Assembly: GCA_037355855.1 (NCBI GenBank)
Contig: CM074760.1
Span: forward strand, 922,501 to 986,500
Source of the DNA: Pseudo-nitzschia pungens
Lineage: Eukaryota; Bacillariophyta; Bacillariophyceae; Bacillariales; Bacillariaceae
DNA: 64,000 bases
Reading direction: 5' to 3'
Shown here: positions 1 through 11,958 of the stretch, in pieces
How the letters are laid out: every line of letters begins with the position of its first letter
Numbering within the stretch: position 1 is the first letter of the stretch
Position numbers and translations under genes: made by a program
The notes under the pieces: model-generated
The model's input: only the letters and a program-made list of their open reading frames with translations
Told to the model about the DNA's origin: nothing
Databases searched by the model: none

Positions 1-857
1 AAAAATTTGTCGTGCAAACATGCCGCCGCGCTCGGAACTTACAAGAATTGGTATCATTCTATTTCACGGCATGCGGGAGGAAGGTCGGCGAACCAATCCA
101 TCCATTCCCGGGGAGGGGAGAATTTGGGCGAGTATCAGAGAATCTAGAATTTTTTTACTAAATACTTCATTCAAGATTGCGATTCCTCCCACGTCTAGTC
201 CCCGAAAGAACCTTCTATCGTCCGATAAAATCATCGTAATTATGAGAAACCGTTTAGCCGTTACTTCTGCTTCGAATTATTTAGTCTGTAATTTGTGTTT
301 TCCCTGGTGGATTCAACACCATTTCACATTCGACTAGGGCCAATGATTGTTCCACTGAGGAAGAAAAGGAACACCCTGACTCTGCTTTAGAAAAACCTAG
401 CTAATCCTAGATACTAAGATCTCACTTTGTAGTAACTAATGATAACTAGTAGCCTAGTAATCAAATCCACAATATTACTCTGTAATCTTACGTCGTAGAA
501 GATTCTTGCGGCACAGTGCTTCATGTGGAATACCAATTTGATTCCATTGCAAACACAACATAAAGGACTCTGACAATGCTGGTCACTCCCTTTTTGTTAA
601 CGACTTCTACAACTTATTTGTTAGCTACTACTAGTAGCCCAGAACAATTCTTATGGTGTACGAAGTAGTTTCCAGGTAAGAATTAGTAATGGTCATAGTA
701 CTAGTAGACTCATAGAACTAACGATGGAGCCGCTGGATCCGGAAGGGGATTCAACAATTGATACAGATTTTGCACTAATTACAGTACTCCTCAAGAGCGT
801 AGTAATTCTTCTCCATTCGAAGACTTTTTGGTTCAAAAACCTCTTTCTTGTAGTTCC
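1..857. other. Intergenic, left edge
   Basis: No supportable gene seen. The sequence is AT-rich. It holds several short tracts built on CTAGTA/ACTAGT (about 427-460, 627-645 and 695-715), a simple motif that recurs in other intergenic regions of the window. The right part is the 3' flank of AMP deaminase, which ends at 858. Confidence 0.5.
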
Positions 858-3318
858 CTATAGCTGTCCCAGTTCCGGGAACGACGAGTCTATCTCGTCC
901 ATATTTTCAAATAGAATGGCTCGATGTGCATCTCGGGCAAGTCCGAATTGAGTCTTCATTTCTCCCAAGACGGTGGCTCCCTTGCCGGCCGCGATCAGCG
1001 CGCAAAGCATGTGTTCGAGAGCCAGATGCTCTGCACGGAACTTGGCACGGATGAGAGGAACGTGGGTCAGGCGCTCTTCACAGAACGTAACACCCTTGCG
1101 ATATTCCTTTCCAAGGTACCTCTCCTTGAATTCTTCCTCAAAGCCAGACTGGAGGACGGAGTTTCGAGCAATTTCCATCATGTCTGTCATGGAAAGATCA
1201 AAGGTCGCTCGGGCAACCGAATATTCCTCCAGCAAGGGGTCGTCGGACATGTGAAACAAAAGAGGATCGTCCGTGGAGAGAGTGACATTTAAGCCACGGC
1301 GGAAGAATTTCTCAAACGGATTGGAACTAATCTTTCGAAATAAAAAGTTGTTGGAGAGCGGAGATATGGACAAGCCAACCTGGTCGAGGTAGTAGAGATA
1401 CTGCAAGCTAACCTGCTGGTGCAAATTGATGCCGTGAGCGATGGATTCGCTTAGCATGTATGTACAAGCGAGATTCAATGGATTTCCAGTTTCACCCGCA
1501 TGTGGGCGGAACGCAATGGTATTGAGACCCCGTGCACTTCTCAAGGAATTCAGAACTTCCAAATTCGCCCACAGAAAGTAGAGTTGCCACCAATAGGCAG
1601 GATTCTCAGGTGAAGTCCACTCGTGAGGTCGACTACAGCCGCATGCGGCCTGCAATGCATCAGTGAAACATGCGAACGGAAAAGAGTCGCAACGTGAATC
1701 TGTTGAGTGTACGGAATACGAAATGCAATCACTGGTCACCAATTAATCGGTAACCCGTATAAAAAAAATACGCCTACATCATACGCACCTCGGATGCACC
1801 TTCATCGTCGACCGAATCAATGCCAACAATGTGTTTCAGCGCTTCGGCTAGCTTTGGCTTTTTCTCCGGGAACAGCGTAGCTTCGAACATGGGAGTAAAT
1901 ATATTTTCCAACATATCATTGAATCCAGAACCATCTTTCCCTGGCTTCATTCGATAAATTCTCCACAGTCGAGGAATCTGGATCAGCCAGCGGTTGCTCT
2001 CCGACACCAAGGGCCCCGGAAAGTCCCCTCCTTTCCAATCTTTCAGCATCCATTCCGCAAGATCGTCCCATTCATTTCGCTCCATTCCGTATATACTCAA
2101 ACGCAATTCGAGCCCCGAAACGTGGCCTTTCGACGTTTCGTGTCGATTCAAGACAACTTTCAAGAGTTCCGCGAAATACCGTCCTCCTATGTGATTGTTT
2201 GACTTGAGAAAAATACGCCTCATGTCTGCCATGCGGAACGGACTGTATTTTGCATTGAAGTTGTCGAATCTCTGGTAGACCGAATAGTCGGCGAGCACAT
2301 CGAATGCATCAATTGTCAAGTGGTCCTTGTCCAACCCCGCCTCTTGAAAGACCTGTCCGAGAGTCTTCCCATCACTGGAAATAACGGTATCGGATTCCGT
2401 CTCCAGCTTGTTCGCCACGAAGTTGACGAATTGCTTGGCGGTCGGTGCCCCCGCTGCGTGTATATGGTTGTCGATTTTCAGTGTTCGAAAAAAATCCGTC
2501 CCCAATAAATTCCCCTGTTCGTGCGCCTCTATGGATGCATTCATGGTGGTGTGGGTTCGAAAGGCGGATGAAAGCAATTGCAGGCGCTGGAAACAATATG
2601 ATCTCATAAATCCCTCGTTTACCATTTCCGTCATCCGTCGATAATCTTGTTCGAATTCTTCCACGGAAGGCACAACGCTCAAATTGTTTTGCTTGTCCAC
2701 GTCTTCCGCGTGATAAATTTCCATGACGCCGTCTTCGCCCATTTCAAATGCAAGATGCTTGTTCTCCATGGAAGCCTTCAAAATTTCTTCCTGCACGACC
2801 GAACCTACCCTTCCGAAATACTTCTTTCGCAAACTTCTGCATTTCTCAATATTTTTGCAGGCCTTGACACTTTCCACCGTCACCGCTCCCGCGCCGTAAA
2901 AGATGAGCGACCGAGTGAAGGATAGGTTTTCCTGTGGGAGAAACGAGAAGGAGATTGAGAATTATATGCGTCCGAGCGCGGTGAGTGAGTTGGTTGCATG
3001 CTCTTTGGCACGCAAAGAAATACAATATGATCGGTAAGTTCCACGGCCGGATTTCTATGCGAAGGCGAAATAGTAAGAACGACGACGTATACAACTCACC
3101 CTGTACGGCCAATCTTGGCCTGGTGGAGGACGTTCCCGAGCTGGCGCCTCCTGGTATCGGCGAGGTGACAAGGGACGATCGATTTCGCTGCCGCTGGAGG
3201 TCTTCTTTTCATCCTCCTCCCCGTCCGTCAAGTATTGGTGATCGATGTCGGCATCCGATACCGCCCTGAGATTGGATATCGGAGCGGGTGGTCCGTTGTT
3301 CAGGTAAGAGTCACTCAT
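858..3318 (-). CDS. AMPD: AMP deaminase
   Basis: Deaminates AMP to IMP in the cytosolic purine nucleotide cycle. Three exons are proposed: 3318-3100, 2931-1789 and 1649-858. The introns are 168 bp (GTGAGT donor, CAG acceptor) and 139 bp (GTGCGT, CAG), both phase 0, giving about 717 residues. Family signatures seen: the zinc-binding DNHIHAAG near residue 229, the stretch HIVGIDSVDDE, then RPHAGETG and the catalytic-site LSTDDPLLFH followed by EEYSVA. The first 73 residues are acidic and Pro-rich, as expected of the variable AMPD N-terminus. The start at 3318 is the only ATG giving an in-frame join to exon 2. The second acceptor (after TTGCAG) was chosen for phase and for restoring the HEWTSPENP region; it is the least certain junction. 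Confidence 0.93.
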
Positions 3319-4517
3319 TGTGACCGATGGTTGTCGTCGTCGCGTGTACGTATGATAATGTGATCGTTGATTTTAATTTTTATGATTGTGTTCGCGAGAG
3401 TAGAAGTAACATACTACTTATATGACCAATGCAAAGAACTTTATCATGATCCGATGTCATCATTCTGCATACCGTACAAATACGACCGCCAAAAGGATCA
3501 CGAATCGAATCGAATCGAATCATCGAATACAGTAAACGTACATCGAGATGAGAATGAGAACAAAGAACGAATTTCGTTTGTCACACGTTTGATTATTTTG
3601 TTCGCTTTGACACGACATCAACAATTCATCTCTCCTCAATCAAGATTCAACATGGAGATTTGATTCAATCAAATCAATCGAATGAATCAATCCAACACAC
3701 CTGTAGAGTTTTGAGGATTAGGGATTTTTGTTAGATTATGAATGAGATACATACCGGTACCGAACGAACCGTCCCGTAAATGCTCCTACATTCGGTTCGT
3801 AAAACCTTACCGTATGAGTGATCTTATTTTACAAGTCCTGACCCAAAAGTATGAAGAATATAATATGCCATAATAACCCTAACCTTACTGACGCATAACT
3901 ACTTCGAGACAATCGATAGTAACTTACCTACGAGTACCGTACTACTAACAATCAATGAATCCAAATACATACAGTAATATTCAACGAGCTCGTTGTAAGG
4001 TTACCGTATGTGATCATTATTTCAAACTTGATCGTCTTTCGTTATTCTCTTACGACGTCATAGCCATAGTGACAGTATTAACGACCCTTCGATAGGCTTA
4101 GATAATAGTGAGGATGAGCCTGATGAACGAATCCGAATAATTCTCAGATGAAATTTCATAAAAGAACCTGGCGAATACTACACGTACGTATTAGCTTATT
4201 CGCTAAACAATTCAGTGTTTCAGTTACGAATTTACTTCTATGTGCAAAGAAAGAGAAACTAAGAAGAGGCAGTTTCACATTAATAAAATATAGATAAAAG
4301 AACAGCAACATTGCCCAAAGGAATCGCGTCTCTGATTTGTCCGCTTATCGCTAGAATAGTGTGCATCACGATATCTTGCTGGCGACCGTTCATCTTTTTT
4401 CGATTTGATTCTTCAAATTCAGGCACCAATCGAATCGTAACACAACGCACCCGCCCCGCCCAGACATGACAATTTGACAATTTGAAACAAACAATCGACG
4501 TAATCGAAAACTACTTC
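3319..4517. other. Intergenic between divergent genes
   Basis: No gene supported. This is the shared upstream region of AMP deaminase (-) and the membrane protein at 4518 (+). It has four tandem CGAAT units at 3501-3520 and three copies of the dispersed octamer AACCTTAC/GTAAGGTT (3803-3810, 3881-3888, 3995-4002). Two of these are followed at once by CCGTATG-type sequence. Confidence 0.5.
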
Positions 4518-5204
4518 ATGGGGTCAAACACCATATTATTACGAGGCGGAAGTCGACGTCATTCCGACCGAGTGCTAGATGGTCATTCTTACAATTATCA
4601 TCATGGTAACAACAACACCCATCAGGTGCACGAACTTGGTGAGGAAGTTGCGCACTCCGAAACTTCGGAGTCCGTGACTTTACGGGACGATGGATCACTT
4701 GGCTTTATTATTAGCGTGAATGTGTTTGTCATTGTGATAGCGATAGTCCTTTCTTTATACGGCTTGGCTGCTGCCCGCATCAAACGAAAGGTTGTCGAAG
4801 AAGAAGCAGTGGTCAAAGAGGCTCTGGTGGGTGATCGATCACCCGAGATCGAGAAGAACGAGGACGTAACCCTACAAGACGAAAGTGACAAATCTTTCTA
4901 TGCAGGTCCAGGGAAACCGCTTATGGAGGCTCCATCAGTCACGACTGAAACAAGCGAGAACATGTCTCTCAAAGATGCAAGCAAGAAGTCCAGGGCAGCT
5001 ACCGTTGGCATCGAATCCAAACCGAAAGTTTCCAAGAAAAGAAAGAAGAGAAAGACCGCGATGGAATCTTCCAATGGGAAAAGTAAGTCGAGGGATATTG
5101 ACATTAGTAGTCCTCCATCGAACTCCTCAGGCACCACAGACGGATCCCCAACGAAGAGCGCGACAGAGAAAGGGCACCCCCGGAGACCTGCTCGGCGTTC
5201 ATGA
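4518..5204 (+). CDS. Single-pass membrane protein of unknown function
   Basis: 228 residues, one exon. The first true ATG is 4518; an upstream in-frame TTG at 4482 is not needed. Residues about 61-86 form one hydrophobic helix (FIISVNVFVIVIAIVLSLYG) followed by RIKRK, suggesting an N-out/C-in type I topology without a clear cleaved signal. The N-terminal 45 residues are His/Asn-rich. The cytosolic tail is charged, with a basic cluster SKKRKKRK near residue 172 and a Pro/Arg-rich end. A short motif, (S/D)VTL-x-D or MSLKD in an acidic Ser/Thr context, occurs three times (near residues 52, 117 and 149), once before and twice after the helix. No known family recognised. It reads as a real gene because of length, composition and the coherent helix. 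Confidence 0.6.
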   Translation: MGSNTILLRGGSRRHSDRVLDGHSYNYHHGNNNTHQVHELGEEVAHSETSESVTLRDDGSLGFIISVNVFVIVIAIVLSLYGLAAARIKRKVVEEEAVVKEALVGDRSPEIEKNEDVTLQDESDKSFYAGPGKPLMEAPSVTTETSENMSLKDASKKSRAATVGIESKPKVSKKRKKRKTAMESSNGKSKSRDIDISSPPSNSSGTTDGSPTKSATEKGHPRRPARRS

Positions 5205-5976
5205 TACCATACCATAAATACAAGTCACAAGATGTCAATGGGAAGAAAACAGAGAAAAACTAGTTCAAAGCGAAGGGAGGAAAGGCAAGCACACCATCAC
5301 GCTGAAGGGGTACTTTAGTATTCTAATTACTATTTGATATTAGTAATCATGGGATAAATATTTGCTTTCTTTTTAGCAGGTGCAACTATTTTACTACTAA
5401 TCATTTCCGTTTGCTCTTTCCGCATTGCCGCTTCAACAAGGAAAGATGAAACAGCACGAACCGTTACGTGCATCACCGAGAGAAAGCAGAATATCACGAT
5501 GAGATGAAAATTCAACGTTAGAAGCTGGTTCAGAAAACCAGACGAGTCGTCTACCTTGTCCTTCTCGATTGATTCGATTACTATTTGCTGGAATTATTGG
5601 TCTCTAGCTTGACTAGACATACTTTTCCGGTATCTTCATTACAATTAAGAGGCCTGCCAGGGCGTTTCTTCGACCAACATACCGAGCCTCAGACTGTTGT
5701 GAAATTTATTTCGTTTCCCTCATTCGATGAACGGCTCGGAAAATGACATAGTTCTTGTCTCGGCAACAGCAGTTTTTGGAATTGAATTCTAGGATCAACC
5801 GTAACAAAATGGTCTGGGGTGCATTGACACTAGGGAAAAACGAGGATAGAAGCTCGACTCTACCACTTGATCCATTCAAGCCGAGGGCGCCAGCAGACTC
5901 GAAAAAACATTTTCTAGATAATCTATTTACAAATAAACTTAGTGCAGTTGTAGTATCATTGCTGTTGTTGTGGTCA
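5205..5976. other. Intergenic, convergent 3' flanks
   Basis: Space between two convergent genes. No gene or repeat of note seen; it probably holds the two 3' UTRs. Confidence 0.5.
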
Positions 5977-6969
5977 TTACACTTTCCTGGCCTTTTCGAT
6001 TTGTGCCATGACGACTTGTTTCGTGACCTGGTTTTCGTTCTTGATAAACTGCTTGAGCAGATCCCGCAAGACGCGGTGGGCAACGCTCTCCTCGGTGAAT
6101 TGGGCCGTCGATCCCTCGTCGTTCACGTAAACTTTCTTTTGCGATTCGTGGACACATTCCTCCACCTTTTTCTTGTACGCCTGGGGGTCCGTTTCGGCCA
6201 GTGACTTGGCCTCGACGTTGGCGCGGGCGTCGGCAAAGTTCTTGGCGTAAAAGATTTTCTTCAGGTAGGTCAAGACAGTCACCAGGTAATGGCGGGAGGG
6301 GTCCCATTCCGGGTAGGCGCTCTGCACGTCCAGTTCGCCTGTCTCTGCGTCCACGTACGGATTGTAGACACGGCTCGAAAAGGTAATCTTCGGCCACATG
6401 TTCACGTCGTTGTATTTCGGGGGTAGATTGAGCCGGAACTTGAAAATACCGTTCGTGAAGGGTCCCCTCCGAACAAAGATGACTCCATAGAAGTCTCGCA
6501 AGGAGTTCATCGAGGGGATCAGGTAGACTCCTCCGGGTGCATGGGACTTGAGGTGTTTGTATTCGATTGTGACTTTGTAGTCGCGAAGAGCTTGCTCGCG
6601 TTCTTCCTGGAGTGACGGAATGGAAACACGGGAAGGAAATGAATGAGAAAAACGCTCTCGAACGCCATGAATGGAATGAGTAAATCGTTCTCGAATGTTG
6701 CGATTGTGGTGTCGGCCACTGCGAGGACGAAAGATAGTGTCTCGGTTGCTGCTCCTAGATTTCACACCGAAATCTCTGATAACAAAGTTGTTGTTGTTGC
6801 TCTCGTCGTCGTTAATGCGCTGGTATTGCCTTGGCGCCAAACAGTCCTGCAGAATCCTCCCTACAAACTTTTTGCTGGCGTTGGGAGGAGGAGTAGTCGG
6901 TGTGAAGGATGGTCTACTCTTTGCTGTTTTTTTGGGAAAGCCGCTCTTCCAACGATTTGGATGACTCAT
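5977..6969 (-). CDS. UBC-fold protein lacking the catalytic Cys (FTS/AKTIP-like UEV)
   Basis: 330 residues, no intron, ATG at 6969. Residues about 125-260 have a ubiquitin-conjugating fold: YKVTIEYKHL, GVIFVRRGPFTNGIFKFRL, LPPKYNDVNMWPKITF, then YNPYVDAETGELDV. An active E2 has an HPN triad followed by the catalytic Cys; here the triad reads YNP and no Cys occurs in the GELDV segment, so it should not carry ubiquitin thioester. The insertion pattern and the C-terminal helical stretch with YLKKIFY resemble FTS/AKTIP, the UEV subunit of the FTS-Hook-FHIP dynein-adaptor complex; that assignment is inference. The N-terminal 120 residues are basic, Ser/Arg/Asn-rich and probably disordered. Confidence 0.8.
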   Translation of the reverse strand: MSHPNRWKSGFPKKTAKSRPSFTPTTPPPNASKKFVGRILQDCLAPRQYQRINDDESNNNNFVIRDFGVKSRSSNRDTIFRPRSGRHHNRNIRERFTHSIHGVRERFSHSFPSRVSIPSLQEEREQALRDYKVTIEYKHLKSHAPGGVYLIPSMNSLRDFYGVIFVRRGPFTNGIFKFRLNLPPKYNDVNMWPKITFSSRVYNPYVDAETGELDVQSAYPEWDPSRHYLVTVLTYLKKIFYAKNFADARANVEAKSLAETDPQAYKKKVEECVHESQKKVYVNDEGSTAQFTEESVAHRVLRDLLKQFIKNENQVTKQVVMAQIEKARKV

Positions 6970-8462
6970 GGTATGCGGTACTGCTTTCCTTCTTTCGTTT
7001 GTGAAAGGAAACCAACTCGTTCACAGATAGGTCGAAAGCAATAGCCGACACCAACACCAACCAACAGCGAATGCGAATCGTCGACTCTCTAGGGTGGCAT
7101 CTTTTTTTGGCAGGGTAGGCAGAGTGCCCCGGCAGTCGTCCGACACTTTCATTCGTTTGCAAAGGCAAGGATTTCCCGAAATCAAGTCACATGAATGTCT
7201 GTCCTTCTTCGACTCCTCACTCGCTGCATTTCAACGATGCTTTCTTCCCAAACGTAGTGATTTTGGAACCGTTCCTAACAAACACTCCGCGTTGTGTGAA
7301 GACCGATACAAACTCACCTCAGAAGCAATTGGAGAAATTGGTATTTTCGTGGTGGGCGTTTTCGCTGGCGTCGACATTTTGATAAGTCACTTGTTTATTT
7401 CCAAGAGTGGGATAGGGGGGCGGTGCTGTCGTCGTATTCCTCTGGACCGAGTTGGTTGCCAAGAGCAGGTGACAATGTCTCTTCTTCCGTCATCGATGAT
7501 GGTCCATGGTCGCAACGCCTCAGGAAAAAAAAAAGGTCCTTGCCGTTAGCAAGAATATTCCGAATCACGACAAAAAGGGGGAGTGAGTCAAACGAAGAGG
7601 GGCCGGACGAAGCGCGAGCAGGCCAAATACGATTCGTTAAGCTTTCATTATTTTCAACATTCTTGTGGACCTGGCTCCAAATCCCACATTGGGCATGTTT
7701 GCAAATTCGATACTTTTTCACTCTGATGGAGACTATTGTTAGACGGATTCCTTCCATTGAACATTGACTGACAAATTCACCTATTAATTCTCAGGAGAGA
7801 GGTTATGCTGGGAAATGTTGTTGCGTTGTCCGGAGTGTTGTTTGTAACTTAGTTTCATCATGATGATGATGATGATGATGTCAATTTTGATTTTTTCCCA
7901 AGGGGGTAAATATCGCTCCCCCATTGCTTTCTTCTTTTTCTCACTTCCCTTTCGCAGCATAAATAATAGTATGTGACTACTGTAAAACGTACGTAAAGGG
8001 ACGTACATCGTGGATTGGAGAACGAAAATACTACACGTAACGTACAGTAGATTTACTATGGAATGCCCATTGTTTAGATTCCTAGACACGACTGGTGCGC
8101 GGTGCCGTAGTGTTTTTGTCGCGCATGCAGCTTGAATTCCGGGGCGCTGGTTGGAGTGAGTAGCCTCGTTGTTTCGTGTACGAGTAGTTCGTCAACAGTC
8201 TTTTTGCGAGAGACCCGAGCGTTGACGATGGGAAACACTACGTTTTCCACGAGGCATCGTTTTCAGTTGAGAGAACGAATCATCATCATCACCCCACACG
8301 GAGACTATTCACACCAGAAGCATCCTTTGCTGCCGTGCAACAACTTCAAGTCTCCTCTAACATCAACCGTTGATTGCAGTTTGCTCAGAATCACCGTTTG
8401 ACATCTGAGAACACAGCAGAAAGCGCAGCAAGAAATAGATATACCAGTAGTGAGTGCCAAGA
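6970..8462. other. Intergenic
   Basis: No gene supported. It contains an ATG/GAT trinucleotide microsatellite at about 7856-7880. The longest open stretches here (about 150 codons near 7094-7549) lack a credible start or domain. Upstream regions of the UEV gene (-) and of the gene at 8463 (+) meet here. Confidence 0.45.
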
Positions 8463-10543
8463 ATGTCGTCACAAGCCCCGACCGCCGCCCAAGAAGTCTC
8501 GGCCAGTCTCTCTGACGGTCCGAGCAACGAAATGCGGAATGCAGAAATATGGTCGACGCGGTTACAGACTGAACTGTTGGCACTGACAACCGACAATGCC
8601 ACTGAGAAGGCCAAGGAGGAAATGACCGTCGTCTTGCCAGCATTTTGCTCGATAAAGGAACACGCTCTGGACATTGAACGAGGAGACTGCACCGTCACGT
8701 GTCTCCTCGATTTGCCCAAGGCAGCCACCAGCGTAGCCGAAACAACAACAGAAGGCAATGAATCAGAGGGAGCAGAAGAATCCGAAACAAAAACAGACGA
8801 TGCCGCTCCGGCAGCTCCCATCACCGTTACGTTCGATGTGTCACTTCGAAAGACCGCTGATGGAGCCGTGGATACATCGGCCGTCTCTTACCCCTTTTTG
8901 AAACCGATTGCTATTCTGGCCACCGGTTGCGGGTCCTTTCCGAAAGGATCTACGATCAAAGACGGCGACGCGATCGATATCGAAATGGACTGGACCCCCA
9001 GCTTGCACTTAACGGACGCAATTCTGAATGTGTCTCTCAAGGTCAAGGAATGTCTGGCGCAGGGCGAAGCCGTTCACGCGGCAGAATCCTTCGCAAAAGC
9101 TTCCAAGGCCGAGCAAGCCGTTAGTGAAGCTGTTAATAAGGCCAAGAAGCTCGGAGCCGACATGGGCAGGTCCCTTCGAAACCTGGCGGCCAAAACCGCC
9201 AGCGACGGTGAGAAAAAGAAGATCCGGCTCCCTATTGGACGAAAGAAGAAACCACGCCCAAAGGCCACCGCCAAGGAGGTTCGCATCGGAGACGAGATCA
9301 ACATGCTCGAGGCACCCTGGGTGGATTGCCAGGGCGTATACTCCTGCAAGGCCATTCGCCGACCCAAATTCGCAGGAGGAAGCCATTGCCCAGTCGGAAG
9401 ACAAGGACAAGAAGACGGAGGAAGAAAAAGAACAGGTGAGAATGCCATCATCGTCCTTGTTGGATACTGACCAGGGCCCCGTTCCGGATGACTTTGGAGA
9501 TTACATGCGGCAACAAGCCGGAGGCGTCACCCAGGTGTGTCGTGAATCGAAATCGACCTGTTCCTATCTTCTGGATCCTCGACGTTCTTTTTCGAACAAT
9601 GAGTGACCAAGCGCACTTTGTGTTTCCTGATTCGATGATTGCTCACTTTTTGTTTTCATCTCCATCTTTTTGTTTCTATTTGTCGACTCCTTTCTCGTCC
9701 CCTCAGGTTGCAAGTGCAGGTCTTGCTGGTGCCGGAGCCATGCTTCGAAGCTTCACCAACTCCACCCGTGGACTCTTGGAGGAATCCTTTTTGATGATCA
9801 CCGAAACCCACATTATTGAAATGAGATCGAACAAGTTGAACCTAAGCACCGGCACTGTAACCTTTTCCATTCCGATCGAAATGATGGCAAAGCTCAAATT
9901 TCGAAGACAAGAATCCATCTCGTTGTTTTTCAAACCGGCTCCCGACGATCCTCTCATCTACATGTGTCCCGACAGTGCGGATTGCGTCCACCAAATCCAA
10001 ACCGTTTTGAAACGACACGGTGTCAAGGGAAAGCACACCAATGCTGCTACCCATCGAGCCATCAACGAGGCTCTACAATTGGTTCAAGAGATCCAAACCA
10101 AGGAAATTGCGTTGCAGCACGACCCAACCATCGAGCGGGTGAACAAAATCATGGACCTGTACCGCCAAGCGGCCGAACGTTTCGAAGTCGCTGGAGACGT
10201 TCGACACGAAGAAGTCGTGACCCACATGCGCAAATTTTTGGCATTGCCACTGACCGTCAGTGTTTTGGATGGGAGTTACGTCAAGCCCCCACCCAAGGTC
10301 GACAATGAACCCATTCCCACTCCTATCGGGGGGACAGAGGAATATACCTCTAACATGGAGGCTCTCCTCTCCGAAGCCGAGTCAGATCTGGCGAACATGA
10401 AGAGCAACGACGACAAGGCCCTAGATTCAATTTATTCAGACGAAAAGGACGACGGTCTCGGAAGCACCGAAGATACCATTGCTGCGTTTGAGAACATGCT
10501 CAAGGAGGCCGACAAGGAATTGGCCGAGTTAATGGCATCATAA
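8463..10543 (+). CDS. Conserved-looking protein of unknown function, with a frame change
   Basis: The start is ATG 8463; an upstream in-frame GTG is unnecessary. Exon 1 is 8463-9534 and exon 2 is 9707-10543, with an intron of 172 bp (CAG/GTGTGT...CCTCAG, phase 0). Exon 1 is readable in frame from 8463 to about 9340, then coding sense clearly continues one base later, from ADPNSQEEA to GGVTQ at the splice site. A +1 shift between about 9290 and 9370 is therefore needed; with it the product is about 635 residues. The first half is acidic, then Lys/Ala-rich helical (about residues 210-260). The second half has a beta-rich section (GLLEESFLMITETHIIEM onward) that could be PH-like, then a long acidic helical C-terminus. 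No family recognised. Confidence 0.7.
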
Positions 10544-11958
10544 TAAGCGGCTTTGGTAAAACCAGTATTGGTCAAACGATCGATTCTGCGTACTGATAGA
10601 AAAACAAGGAAGGCGTGAAAAAGCCGTACGGATTTCCAAACAAACAAGTGACCCTTGTAATTCAAGAAATGATAGTGAAAGACAAAAAATAGAAAATACC
10701 GAAGGCAACGGCAAAACCATATTTGTTACAAGTTATTGTGTTGTTCCAACAGCTCCTTAGCTTACTATTGTCAGTAACACTACATTATAAATCATTCAGA
10801 AATACTTGCATCATCATTCTGTACTGACCAGGACACGATGCATTGGACAGCAAAATCCTGGGAATGCGACTCGATATCTAATGTTGCACAACGTCGCCTT
10901 GAGAAATCAAATACCTACTTTATTCTGAGCGTGATCGAGAAATGTTGGGAGAAAAGAAAACCCCGTAGCTCCTTGTTGCAACACCCACAACTCGTTCGTT
11001 TTTCTCCCTCGATGTTCGTTCTGTTTGATACGAAAATCGCGGTCGCCACTCTGGCATCCTTGGTGACGGTAACACAGGATCCAAGAAAGCAACTCGTATC
11101 ACAGAGAGTGTTCAAGTCAAATCCAAGACAAGCGAGTTTCATCTTCCCCTTGAGACAGAAGCCGTGATGACCTATCTGTTTTTTTTTTTCTCTGCAACGG
11201 ACCCGAAAATACCACTCGGGCAGGAACGGAAGCCTCCACTAAAAGATGTTCATGGTTGCACAGTTGGTGTTTCTGATTTTGTCGGTGATGGCGCTATTGT
11301 TGTTAGTATCTTCGCAGGATGCGTTGCTTCAACTTTCATTGCGGTGTCATGACCGTCGTACAGGTAACCTTACCGAACAGGTTCAAGAAGTCGTTTTTCT
11401 TTGGGATCATTGCAGTATTTCATCGACAACATTATGTCGCTTGTGTTGCAACTCCGAATGTTAGAGTTTATGTGTGTACCCGTAAACTTTAACATAAACT
11501 TTAACTCTAGTAATGATCTAAAGAGGCTACTGCCCAAATCTGCGTGGAAGACACGGGGAGAATCTCGGGAGAATCGAAGTTTGCCTAAGGTTACCAAAAC
11601 CGCACCGAATGCGCGAGACGTCAAACGAAGTTGGTCGAAAAAGAACTGTTTGCATACTCGTATCGTACACGTAGGTTACGGTATGTGCAGTAAGGTAGGC
11701 GAGGGCTGTGGAATTTGGAATTGTGACAAGCGACAACTCATCCACGGAGACAAACAACGATTGACGCACCAATTCACTGGGCTCAATACGGAAACAACTC
11801 CCTGCTTTCTCATTTGCTGTTTGCTGAGTCGTACTACCGTACTAATTGACTATCGAAAGACAGTATAATATAGTGTCGTGCTGTAAAACCTAACAGCAGC
11901 AACGACTCTAGCAAATTACAACCGGCAGTGAAGTCTCTACATTGATCACTCCAACACA
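10544..11958. other. Intergenic
   Basis: No gene supported. One copy of the dispersed octamer lies at 11366-11373 inside GTAACCTTACCG. A related GGTTACGGTATG lies near 11673. The rest is AT-rich with scattered short open frames lacking ATG starts or domains. Confidence 0.45.

Noticed and set aside
7094..7549. A 151-codon open frame
   Set aside because: Low-complexity, ends in a poly-A-coded Lys run, no domain, no splice context.
11401..11868. A 155-codon open frame upstream of HslU
   Set aside because: Starts from TTG at best, mixed composition, contains no domain and sits in AT-rich intergenic DNA.
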